Assembly: GCA_017893485.1 (NCBI GenBank)
Contig: CM030368.1
Coordinates: forward strand, 176,262,504 to 176,326,503
From: Hemerocallis citrina
Taxonomy: Eukaryota; Streptophyta; Magnoliopsida; Asparagales; Asphodelaceae
Length of the DNA: 64,000 bases
Direction: 5' to 3'
Within the stretch, counting starts at the first letter, position 1. Each line of letters opens with the position of its first letter. A model generated the notes under the pieces. It was not told where the DNA came from, searched no databases, and saw only the letters and a list, made by a program, of their open reading frames with translations. Shown here piece after piece: positions 11,938 to 22,948 of the stretch. The position numbers and the translations under genes were made by a program.

Positions 11938-13499
11938 TGATGGAATAATTTGCAAGCACACAAAATCGCAACAAGTAGTATGGTTTAAATGAAAAGTGTG
12001 TCGAATCGACAAGGACTAATTATTTTTATTGAGTATTGAAATTTACCAATTCAACTACTATTTGGAGAATCGAAGATTTGATAAAAATTGGAACTAAACT
12101 AAATTAAACTAAAGGAAAAACTAAACTAATTAAAAGGAATGAAAATCTGAAATTTTAGGGTTTATTAATAGCAAAACTAGTTCTAGGGCTTTTGATTTCA
12201 CTTAGTTAATCTCATACAATTCATAATTCCAATAGACTAAAAACTCTAATTTTCCAAGTTATAGACCAAAATTTCCTAATTATTCAATGTCTTCTCTCGA
12301 ATAACACCAAACATATTCCTAACTAATAATTCGTCATATCCTTATGCAAATTTAATTATTTGAATATTCATTAAGTTCTATGGATTTCTCTACGGTCACA
12401 TTAATCACGGTAAATTATTTCTAATTTTGCTCAATCAATAGTGTTCAATTTTATAATTCTAAATCACAAGTTACCTTAGACATCCCTTATGATTCAATAA
12501 TTCAAATAATAGTTGGCCAAACAATTGCAAGCATTAAGATAAATAATTAAACACAACCATGGAAAAATAGAAGAATAAAATGACATGAAATTAGATTTGT
12601 GTTCTCAAAATTAAGCTACATCGAAGCAGTAGAAAAATAAATTTAGTTTATGATAAAATTGTAACTAATAAACATTTTATTGGATTGCAAAATAATAATA
12701 AGAAATAGAAGAGAAGAAGAAAAAAACCGTTTCTGTCGAAAAATCCAAGCCTTTGGCGCAAGTCAAAAGCCACTTCTTCCTCGGGTTCTGTGCAGTCCAC
12801 TTCTTCTTCTTTTCTTTTCTTTTATCCTTTCTCGGTTTCCATGCAGCCCTTTGTCTTCTTTTCTTTTCATTCCAGCTGCAATCCCCTCTTCCTTCTCTTT
12901 TTTTTTAATCTTTTTTTATCTTTTCTACCTGGCTTCGGACCCGTGCCCTCTTCCTCTCTCCATGAGCAGCCGCCACTTCTTTATATAAGGAGAGGGAGTG
13001 TTTTAAATAGGGTTAGGGTTAGTTAAAATAGGATTAGATAGTTAATTAATTAATTAAAATCTATAGATTGAGATTAATCTATTAGATTTTAAACTAATCG
13101 ATTAACTAACCATAAATTAAATTCACTAAATTTTCAACCCGAGCTGTTTCTTTCCATCTTAATTTTTTTAATTACAAAATTCCATTCCACCCCTTTGTTG
13201 ACCATAATATTTTCTATTGGTTCTTCAAAGGGCCAACTTGTAGAAATGTGCAATAAAGTTCTCAAATTTTCAGAAATCTTTACAAAGAATCAATTTGAAA
13301 TTTTGAAATCTTAATCCTTATTTTCTTCCTTAATTTCACCAAAACGTCCACCTTTTGCACTTACCCATCTCATTCCTTCAAAATCAAACAAATAAATAAA
13401 AATAAGTTGAAAGGAGATAAATTTTAAGGAAATAAATGAGAACTTGCAATTTTAATACATAAAAGAGTAATAAAAATCATGTAAAAATTACACACATCA
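11938..13499 (-). mobile_element. Solo LTR, Athila-type
   Basis: The 1,562-bp unit starts TGATGGAATAATTTGCAAGC and ends ACACACATCA, flanked by the perfect duplication GCAGT (11933-11937 and 13500-13504). It is a diverged relative of the LTRs at 54782 and 63273: in the same order it shares the 'TTTGCAAG...CACAAAATCGCA' start, the GTGTCGAAxCxACAGGGACTA-like line and the 'TTCTAGGGCTxTTG' line. A TATATAA box on the minus strand at about 12983 marks the promoter. No internal region or second LTR remains. It splits LINE ORF1. Confidence 0.9.
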
Positions 13500-13504
13500 G
13501 CAGT

Positions 13505-15150
13505 CACCTTGGGGTAATTCAACCCCAAATCTCAGCTTCCATTGGAAGAAATCCGCTGGAAAAAATGGCCAAAGTCCACAGTCCCCATCCAGTCATGTCC
13601 CTCATTTTCTTCGACAATGGAAAAGAAACAAGGAATTGCATGTGACACATCTTCTTAGCAACCCAATCACGGCGGTCCCTCATCGGCGACCGTAGATTTA
13701 GGGTTTCTAGTAAATGGCTCTCCGATGGTCTCCCTGACTTGATTTTGGCCGTCACACACCATTGATGGAGCCATTTCTCTTCTTGTTTGATAATCTCAAG
13801 GTTGTTGGCCAATCGGATGTAAGTGGGGTTATCCGGCGACCTTCCTCTCCATACCCTTCGACTTTCGTCGTCGGGGCTAGCTTTGATGTTCGTGCAGACG
13901 TAAGAGATGTGGCCCCACTTCATACACTTAAGGCATCAAACCTCTTTCGTGCAGTCTTTCCAGTAGTTACCCAAATCTCCACAGTTGAAATATGGAACTG
14001 GTTTGCGCTTTCCTTTTCTTTGTTATTATCTATGTTCAGTTGGTTTTGAAGGGGTGCAGCTCCTCTTCTTTCGACAACCTCTACCCATGGTTCCTCCACC
14101 TTCGAATCCCCATCCATCTTAGGGCTACCCATCAACACGTTATTGTCGTACGGACTCTCCTCTGGAGCCCGATCAGCATCGGCTTGTATTGGAGTTTTAG
14201 CCACCCATTGGAGCAATTGGGGAGGCTAGTGATGGGTGCGGATTAGCAAGTTGGATTTGGAGTGATGGTGGGAGTTCTTAGGAGGGAAGGAGTTGGAAGG
14301 GATGTGGGGGTGATGAGGTTGATGTTGATGGTGTTGGATGTAAGGAGGGTGATTTTTGAATGCTGGAGAGGGGGTTGGTGTTGATGATGATCAAGTTGGT
14401 TGGGTGAGTGAGGGTGTTGGTGTTGGTGGTGATTCAGTTGTTAAGGATGAGGTACTTGATATGAGGATTGAAGCCTTTATCGATGCTCTTGTTGCCTCTG
14501 ATGTCTGTAGACAAAGTCCCTCTAGTTTCTCCTCACTCTCGAAGAGTGACAGTGGTCTCGGGGGGAAGAGAGGGGGGGGGGGGAGGGAGGGGGGCTCCTC
14601 TTACGCCCACCGAGGCCAATAGGAGGACCTTCTTTATGGGCCCGTCCTCTGGGTTGAGGTGATGGGGGTCGATGATGACTGGCATCGCTCCCAAATTGCT
14701 GGTGATGCAAACTTTAGTGTGCATGCTTGGGGGAGCGAGTATGTCTGAGCCCCCTAATGCCCTCTTCCAGGGGGTTTCTCCAAGGTATTGAGAGGTGGGA
14801 CATGGTGGATGGAGCTTCGGAGATGTGTTGTGGTGGATGTGGAGGTGAGGGGCATTAGGTGGAGTGGTTGAGGGTGAAAGCACAATGGGTTGTGGTGGAA
14901 GATGAAGAGGAGGCGCATCTGGTGGAAGAGGGTGCTGGACACCTACAATGAGCCCGCAATCCCTCATTTCAAGCTTCGATAGGTTCATGATGAAGAAGGT
15001 AGAAGGTGGAGGAGGGAAGAGGCGGGAGATGGTGGTAGTGGAGGTGGGTTTAGGTGATAGATTCAGTTAAAAAAAGGGTGAGTGAGGGAGGGAGCAGGTA
15101 GAAGCATTTTTCCAACTTAGAGAGGTGTACCTCGACAAAAGGGGGCAACA
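13505..15150 (-). pseudogene. LINE ORF1, N-terminal half with zinc-knuckle region (decayed)
   Basis: The minus-strand reading begins near 14988 with a Pro/His-rich segment, continues through an acidic stretch (14216-13920) and reaches a broken CCHC-like segment (WGHISYVC, about 13900). Next come an SESHLLETLN region and a KMRDMTGWGLW region (about 13560-13620) like the conserved core of plant L1 ORF1. The frame continues beyond the solo LTR at 11932. A 5' UTR probably extends to about 15150; no promoter was identified. Assignment is by family resemblance and by position upstream of ORF2. Confidence 0.55.
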
Positions 15151-15227
15151 TTTTTTTAAGAGATGTTTTGATTGACTAATGTGTGTCTTTTAGTATTTTA
15201 AAAAAAACATGCAATCTTTTCGTTCAC

Positions 15228-15800
15228 TGTTGCGGTCCTTTTCTTGGGGTGTGGAAGCGACAGATAATGTGAGTTCTTAGATTCGAGAAAAACACAGTGA
15301 TCCTATCCTTAGCTCTGGTTTTGGGAAAGTATTGAATGGGTTTGATGATGGATGGCCGCTTCGCACACCTGCAAAATGAAGCATGAAACACCGGGAGTAT
15401 TCCCAGTGATAGGCCCTACGATTCTTAAGTCAGAAGACAGCAATTTAGTGGAGGTGATTCAGTAGGAAAAGATTCCTTACCTGCCACGGTATAGTCCATG
15501 GTGTGTTTATAGGTTCGGAGAGAAATCCGTTACCCCCAGATCCTAGGGCAGTATTGAAATCCCCTTAATCTCGGATATGGGATTGATTATTCCCTTGATT
15601 TTAGGAAGTGCAGTTACGGTGTAACTAATGGAGCATCCGAAACAGTGGGCAATTCTTCTGAGCGCGTTACTGGTCCTGCAGAAGGCCCGCAGATCTCTCT
15701 GGCCTGGGCCAGCAGAGATGTTGGTGTTGAGCCTAGTTTGATGCTTCGCGATTCGTGCCAGAATCATCGGTGGCGATTGCTCACGGTTTTTCCCACATCA
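15228..15800 (-). repeat. 3' LTR of the Tat element
   Basis: Begins TGTTGCGGTCC and ends TTTCCCACATCA. In element orientation it is the 3' LTR. The adjoining 15801-15819, read on the minus strand, is a purine-rich GAGAGTGGAGGGGCTCA that serves as polypurine tract. Confidence 0.92.
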
Positions 15801-15819
15801 TGAGCCCCTCCACTCTCGG
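15801..15819 (-). promoter_or_regulatory. Polypurine tract of the Tat element
   Basis: Purine-rich on the minus strand and directly adjacent to the 3' LTR, where plus-strand DNA synthesis is primed. It separates the LTR from the remaining internal sequence, which is cut at 15936 by the nested element. Confidence 0.6.
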
Positions 15820-15936
15820 AAATGCATCGTTGGTCGAATCTAAGGAGTAGATAACTCGCCGGCATGACAGTCGTGTCGGATTGTTGGGTCGTTACTCCGG
15901 AAGGGGAAACCAAAGCGGTGTTCGGTGTAAGTCTGT

Positions 15937-18897
15937 TGTCACGCCCCGCTTCCCAAAAAGAATACGGAATACGGATACGAGACAAAATCCCAGCGAATGA
16001 TTTTCATCATCCATAAGCTGTTCAGGAATCTTTACAATATTTCACAAGATAATCAGAGTCGGAAGCGAAAGATACAACCAGGCATGCATAATTGAAACAA
16101 GATATCAACAGAAATTACTTGAAACCAAATATAACAATCTCAAATAATCAAATTCTTGAACAAGTCAAATATCCTGGGTCATATCGCCCAAATACAAGAT
16201 AAATATCCAAGTAATCAAATACATCTTATTCAAGTTCAAACAACAATAATAACAATAAAATCATATAGCAGAAAATCCAGCCTAATACATCATCTCGCCA
16301 ACACCATCTGGCATCCTGATCTGCAATTAGTAAATTTACAGGAGAAGGAAGAAGAAAAACAAGTACCCGTCAATTGCAAGTTACGGGCCACTTATAATGT
16401 AAGATACAAGTACATGGGATAGGTCATTTTATGTAACAAACCTAGATGGTATAATCATGAATACAAGATATAAATCATAGCATGGCAAGATGAGCAAGTA
16501 TAATAGCATGTGTCGAGTGTCGAGTGAACAAGTGTCATGCATCAAGTAACCGGTATCAAGAATCAAGTAATCATGTAGCATGTATCAAGTATCAAATCTC
16601 ATGTATCATATAGTCAAGTGTCAAGTGGGTATGTATCATGTTCAAGTGTCAGGTATCAAGTAGCATGTTCAAGTATTGTAGTGATTACTATCTAGGTAGC
16701 ACTTCATGCATCCCGATTTTTACTACATGGTTGCTACAACAAACAGTTTCGCTTTAGATTTTGTAGGGGACCATACAGGACAGTGTACTCAGGGACAAGC
16801 TCCAAGTATCATGTAATCATGTATCATGTAATCAAGCTCCAAAATCCAAACAAGCTTCAGTGTCATGTGTGTACGTGTCATGTATATCATGTCAAGCTCC
16901 ACATGTAAATAAGTTCCAATAACCACTAGGTTGTTCCGAGTACACGTTTCTGCACTATCCACTACTAGCTCTTTTCCTTAACCCCGGCTTGGTTATTTAT
17001 TATTAATGTCAAACATGCATGTAGGTGTGCAAAACATAACAAGAATAACATGGCATGATCATGTGGCAAGTTCAAGTTGCAAGATAAACATGTACGAGTG
17101 CGAGATATCTCATAAAAGAACTAAAATAAACCAATCTCAATTTCAGGACAGCAAGACCATACTGTAGTAAAACAATGATTTCCAGTGTTATAAACATGCA
17201 AATCTGGATCCGTCAAAGGATCTGGAAAATAGACTCCCACACGAATCTAGCGAGTATAAACAAGCCATATAGTATTTCACAAAATCATAACTCAAAACTA
17301 ATTTCTATACAGAAATCAGGATCAGCTAGAAATCAAGAAAACGAATTCAAGAACAGGAAAATGACATGAAAGCACATTAAATAAATCTACAAAAAATCTG
17401 GGGTATTCCCCTATATGTCCAGTATCCAAAAATAAAGCGTCATAATTTTCCAGTGGAATTAGATCAGTCATCAAAAATACGAAAACATCAATAAACCATA
17501 GTTTGGCAAATCTGGAATTTCCAACACTGCTGTATGAAAACTATGATATCTCGCAACCAGTGAAAACCCAATTCCGCCAAAGGGATATGAAAATAGATAA
17601 AACATAATAACTTTCATATTTCACAACCAATCTTCATACAATAAAAGGAATCATAATGAAAATAAGGTTCTTTACAGAACAACGAGCAAAATACAGAAAG
17701 TATAGATTTCATAAACGAGCACGAAACACCACATAAAAATCATCAATAAAATTCACCAAAATTCTGAGAAGTCCCTAACTTGATAAAGATATACTGACCA
17801 AAGTTTTGGATCAAAATAATATATATAGCATAGTTCTTTAAAATGGTTTGTCATCAAAATTACCGAAAAACAGAATCTGGAAAATATCGACACCTCTATA
17901 GTAAAATAGTCATAACTCACTCATACGAAATCAAAATCAAGCAAGATCAAAGGGGTTTGAAAATAGATGAAATTCTCTAAAACTCATGTTTTATACCGAA
18001 ATTAAGATACTGACTTCAAGACAGACCAAAACAGCAAACAAAACAGATTAGCGACAAAACACAGATTTTTTCCTTTAACAACAACTCAACATATATCATA
18101 CAAAACTTGTTCAAAACACAACCAAACGTGAAATCGAGTCTACCAAGTGTCTAAACATCATGAATTAGGGTAACTAACATGTCAACGCCAAGAATATCAC
18201 ATGGGGCTCAACCAAAACACGAGTTCTCACCAAAGTTTCACATACATGATCAAAATCAAGAACGGGTAAAACCTAAGTTAATTCCTGTCAATATTGTGTC
18301 GTGAGTCATCTATGGTCAAGTTTTCACAATAGAGACAAAACCCATCAAGCATATCACAAACAAGAGTCGTCTCTAGACCCAACTACACTATAGGTGTTAT
18401 TTTTGACTTGTATCAAACAAATAAATTGGAGTACAAGTTACTTGCCATAATCGGAGATGATGAACAACGAAAGCCAAGACTAACGAGCAAAACCCACGAA
18501 CGAAATCTACGAATCAACGAATCCAAGCAAACTAGAGCAAAAGTCTCCATACGAACAAAACTCCAAAAGCGAAAGATGACGGCGATGGTGGCTTGCGGCC
18601 ACGAGAGAACACCAAGAAAGCGAGACGAGAGATTAAGTGGTGGTGCGAGAGGGTTGTATGGTGGCCAAGGGGATGAGGGATCGGTTTTGGGGTGTTGCCG
18701 GGGTGGTATGCGATCGAGAAAGGGAGTAGGGGGACTGTCGGCTGGCCTGGGCTGCTCGGGTGTACACAGGCCGGAGGTAGTGGGGGTTCAGCCTGGGCTG
18801 TGTGCGGGTGCGGCTCAAGCAAGGAGGAAGGGGGAGTCCAGGTGTGAGGGAGAGAGAGAGGGGAATTAGGGTTAGGGTTTAGGGAGAGAGAGGTAGA

Positions 18898-18955
<58 letters not shown>

Positions 18956-19387
18956 TTTTAGGGTTTAGAAATACAAGTTGGGTTAATAGGTATTTGGGTT
19001 GTGGGTAATTAGGAGTAGTAATAATTGGGCTTCAATTAGGATACAAATTGTATAGGATATCAAATAGGATTAGGGATTTTAATTTAGCTTTGGTAATCTT
19101 ATTAGGGAATCAAATAATAGGATGGAGAAATAGGACAACCAATCACCACCACCACACACACCCAAAAATAAAATAAAATAAAGAGAACGAGACCAACAAG
19201 AAGAAAGAACAAAATAATGAAGAACGAAACAAAAGAGATGAACAATCAAACATAAAGATCTCAAATGAAATAAAACGAATATATATTGAAAACAACTCCA
19301 ATATACGGTTCAGAAAAAATACAAGAGAGAAAATACACAAAAACGAAAAATACACTCCGAAGGTACACAAAATAAAAAAACATTACA
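15937..19387 (-). repeat. 3' LTR of the nested Tekay-like element
   Basis: It has the same order of blocks as 24313-27764. About 16500-16700 holds degenerate CAAGTGTCATGTATCAAG-like repeats. A pure TA tract at 18902-18953 lies where the core promoter is expected in element orientation, followed downstream (18890 to 18840) by a CT-rich leader. Frames at 18408-18869 are open by chance on both strands and recur in the other LTR only because the LTRs are copies. Confidence 0.93.
18902..18953 (-). promoter_or_regulatory. (TA)n tract at the presumed LTR core promoter
   Basis: A 52-bp TA run, against 38 bp in the partner LTR (27278-27315). In element orientation it precedes a CTCTCTCTCCC leader, so it probably supplies the TATA function. 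Promoter activity is inferred. Confidence 0.45.
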
Positions 19388-19402
19388 ATCCTACCCACCT
19401 AA
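19388..19402 (-). promoter_or_regulatory. Polypurine tract of the nested Tekay-like element
   Basis: On the minus strand AGGTGGGTAGGAT lies directly beside the 3' LTR, the expected site for priming plus-strand synthesis. Confidence 0.6.
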
Positions 19403-19484
19403 CAAGAAGAATTTCGTTATCGAAATTCAAAAGAAGATACATAGGGTAACCCCAAAACAACCAAAAGAACAAAAGCAAAACTAC

Positions 19485-20747
19485 TCAAACAAATGTGAAA
19501 ACTTCTGCTGAATCTCCTCCTCCCTGCTCCCAAGTCGATTCACCAGGCGAGTGAGGATTCCAAGCAACACGAACCAACTTGATGATCTTGTTCTTAAGCA
19601 CTTTCTCCCGCCGATCCACAATAGCAACGGGCAGAATCTCACAAGTCAAATCCGGCAGAACGGTCAACTCAGAATAGTCGATTACGTGGCTCTCATCTCA
19701 GATATATCTCCTGAGTTATGAGACATGGAAAATATCGTGCACTCCTGATAAAGGTGGTGGCAAAGCAAGACAATAGGCCACCTTGCCTACTCGCTTCAAA
19801 ATCTCAAACGGTCCAATAAACTTAGGGCTAAGCTTGCCCCCACCACCGAACCGAATGACACCGCGCCACGGTGATACCTTTAGGAAAATATGGTCACCAA
19901 CGCCAAGCTCTAAAGCTCTCCGATGGACAATGGCCCATCACTTCTGCCTGTCCTGAGCTGCCTGCAAGTGCTTCCTGATCTAAACCACTGTATCCACTGT
20001 CTTGGTGATCAACTCCGGACCCAACAACTGCCTCTCACCAATGTCATCCCAGCACACTGGTGATCTGCACTTCCGCCCATAGAGTGCCTCGAACGGAGCA
20101 GCTTTAATACTGGTTTGAAAGCTGTTATTGTATGAGAACTCTACGAGATGCAAATGATCCTCGCAAGACCCACCAAACTGAAGCATACAGGACCTCAACA
20201 TGTCCTCAAGAATCTGAATAGTCTGCTCTGACTGTCCATCAGTTTGGGGATGAAAAGCTGTACTGTACTTTAATTTACTCTCCAAACTGTTCTGAAGACC
20301 CTCCCAGAACTGAGATCTGAATCTCGTATCCCTGTCGGATACAATAATGACTGGAACCCCATGAAGTCTAACAATCTCTTGCATATACCTTTCAACTAGG
20401 CTCTCAGTAGACTGACCGACGCGAAAAGGAATGAAGTGAGCACTCTTCGTCAAACGGTCGACAATCACCCAAATAGCATTATGACCCTTAGGACTTCTCG
20501 GCAAAGTGGTCACAAAATCCATAGTGATATGTTCCCACTTCCAATCAGGAATAGAAAGCGGTTGAAGAAGTCCAGCGGTCCTCTGATGCTCTGCCTTAAC
20601 CTGCTGGCAGACCAAACACCGAGAAACAAACTGAGCCACAGCCCTCTTCATACCATGCCACCAGAAATGAAGCTTCAAATCCCGATACATCTTAGTACCA
20701 CCAGGATGGATAGAATACGAAGACTGATGAGCTTCTTCAAGCAACCT
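19485..20747 (-). pseudogene. pol: Integrase with C-terminal chromodomain (Tekay-like), stops present
   Basis: The integrase inserts the cDNA into the host genome. The HHCC zinc finger is visible at about 20570-20740 (H near IHPGG, C-L-V-C). The catalytic D-D-E residues lie in TMDFVTTL (about 20515), SDRDTRF (about 20340) and SEQTIQ (about 20230). The GPFEIL module follows near 19810. The C-terminus at 19485-19620 has a VDRREKVLKNK...V-x-W...STWE pattern typical of a chromodomain, ending at 19485. Stops occur at about 19980, 19937, 19725 and 19708; some are Gln or Arg codons changed by C-to-T. Confidence 0.9.
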
Positions 20748-22274
20748 CTAACGAACTTCACCCTTAAGGACACACAACCGGGAACCAAAACGAAGTGATC
20801 CATCAGCATGAATAACCATGTCCGTCCTGAATCCAGACTCAACCTCAGCTCGAAAACCCTGTAACTGCGCATCACCAGCCTGTACCTCCTTAATTTTATC
20901 AACAAGAGACAACTGCAGTTGGAGCGCCAAACAACTCTGATCAGATCTCGGCAACAAAACCTCCAACTCAAACCTCCTCATCTGCTCAATGAGATCACTC
21001 TGCTGAGTAAGAAACATAACTGCTGGTCTCCTGCTCAAAGCATCTGGCACCAAGTTTACTTTACCAGGGTGGTATTGCAAACTGATGTCATAATCGGCCA
21101 TAAGTTCCAACCAACTCCTTTGCCTCATGTTTAACTCCTATTGGGTGAAGACGTACTTGAGACTTTTGTGGTCTGTAAAGATCTCTACTCGGTCTCCAAG
21201 TAAATAATGTCTCCACAGCTTCAAAGCAAAAATCACTATCACTAACTCCAAGTCATGAGTCGGATAGTTTTTCTCATGCGACCTCAACTACCTCAATGCA
21301 TACCCCACGACTCGGCCCTTCTGCATCAAAACTGCTCCAAGACCGTTACCAGAAGCATCGCAGTGAATTACAAATCCGCCTGAACCATCGAGAATAGTCA
21401 ATACAGGCGCTGACGCCAATCTGTTCTTCAACTCAACAAAAACCTCATTGCACTCATCAGACCAACAAAACTTCTTATCCTTCCTAGTCAATTTAGTCAA
21501 CGGTCCTGCTATCTTAGGAAAGTCTTGGATGAACTTCCGATAATAGCCAGCCAAACCGAGAAGACTCCTGACTTCTAAAACTGACTTGGGAATAGGCCAA
21601 TCCTTCACAGTCTCAACCTTGGCAGGATCCACAGAAACACCATCGCCAGAAATAATGTGCCCCAAGAATGAAATCCTGTCGAGCCAAAACTCGCATTTGC
21701 TAAGTTTCTCATAGAGATGATTCTCTCTCAAAGTCTGCAGAACCACTCTAAGATGCTCAGCATGATCTTCTCGATTTCGAGAATACACCAAAATATCATC
21801 AATGAAGACCACCACAAATCTGTCCAAGAACTGAAAGAAAATCGGGTTCATAAGACTCATGAATACAGCCGGTGCGTTCGTGACTCCGAACGGCATCACA
21901 AGATACGCATAGTGCCCGTATCTAGTCCTGAAAGCAGTCTTCTGTATATCTGTAGCCTTCACCTTGACTTGGTGATACCCAGAACGAAGATCCAACTTCG
22001 AGAAAACAGCAGTCCCATACAACTAATCAAACAAATCATCAATCCTGGGCAACAGATACCGATTCTTCACAGTAACTCTGTTCAGTTTCCGATAATTCAT
22101 GCACAGTTGACGACTACCATCCTTCTTGTCAACAAAAAGGACCGGAGCACCACAAGGCGAAACACTAGGTCTGATGAAACCCAAATCAAGCAAATGCTGA
22201 ATCTGCACCTTAAGCTCTGCTAGCTCAACCGGTGTCATCCTGTAGGGACTCTTCGATATCGATGCTGTTCCAGG
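20748..22274 (-). pseudogene. pol: Reverse transcriptase and RNase H (Tekay-like), stops present
   Basis: RT copies element RNA into DNA and RNase H degrades the RNA. RT blocks in order: a YRMTPVEL start (about 22230), a [16 protein letters not shown] segment (about 22080-22130), [11 protein letters not shown] (about 21980), [10 protein letters not shown] (about 21880) and the catalytic [10 protein letters not shown] (about 21790). RNase H carries [12 protein letters not shown] (about 21350) and [15 protein letters not shown] (about 21050). Stops at 22022, 21287 and 21140 replace Gln or similar codons; the stop at 22274 separates it from the protease. Confidence 0.92.
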
Positions 22275-22804
22275 CTAAACATCAATACCGAATTCCACTT
22301 CCCTATCAGGGGGTAAGCCAGAAAACTCATCTGGAAAAATATCCAAGAAATCCCGAACTACTAGTGGCGCAGCTTCACAGCCTGAGTGCAATTCCATCAC
22401 ACAATCCACCTGTTCAACTGAAGTCTTTGCTCGGCTAAGGAAAGACTCCCCAGCATGGAACTCAAATTCTGCTCGATCTGGAATTCTGAAGACAATTTTC
22501 TTGGCATGGCAATCAATAATGGCATGGGCTTCACCCAACCAATTCATACCGAGAATGACATTGAATCCTGAATTTCCAATTATAATCAGGTTGACTTTGA
22601 AATCTGCGTCCCCAATAACAATGGGACATTGCCTGCACTCACGGGAACATATGACAACTCCACCACCTGTCACAATGTTCCAAGCCTCTGACATGTTGCT
22701 ACATTCTATCTGATGGCGAGCGACAAATCGAGAGGAGACAAAAGAATGAGTTGCCCCAGAATAAAAAAGAATATGGACAGGAAAAAAGCAAACAAGGATG
22801 ATAC
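22275..22804 (-). CDS. pol: Aspartic protease domain of the Tekay-like polyprotein
   Basis: The active-site loop reads FYSGATHSF near 22750; families usually have FDSGATHSF, so the catalytic aspartate appears to be Tyr here, and the protease may be inactive. Further blocks are NVILGMNWL (about 22550) and the FPDEFSGLPP linker into RT. The reading frame joins gag exactly if 22805-22948 is removed as an intron. Confidence 0.82.
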
Positions 22805-22948
22805 CTAAAAGGAATCAAAGACAACGAGAAGGAACAGACAAATAAGGATGAGGGAAAAATAACAATGTAGGAAGATAACATAAAAAAGCAAAAGCAAGAC
22901 CAAAAGAAAGGAAACAATAGAGAAAAAAAACAACAAAACAAGATATAC
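22805..22948 (-). other. Candidate intron at the gag-protease junction
   Basis: On the minus strand the donor is GTGGCAG|GTATATC and the acceptor CCTTTTAG|GTATC. The segment is T-rich, 144 bases (a multiple of three), and carries one in-frame TGA. Joining the flanks gives the conserved VVAG...SGATHSF continuity of gag into protease. Splicing is inferred from sequence alone; stop-codon readthrough is the alternative. Confidence 0.6.

Noticed and set aside
16500..16900. CRISPR-like array of CAAGT/ATCATGT repeats
   Set aside because: Units are irregular, spacers are not of constant size, the same block occurs in the partner LTR, and the genome is a plant.
18408..18869. 153-codon plus-strand frame, repeated at 26669-27154
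   Set aside because: It is conserved only because both sites are LTR copies of one element; it lies in the leader on the strand opposite to transcription and has no domain.
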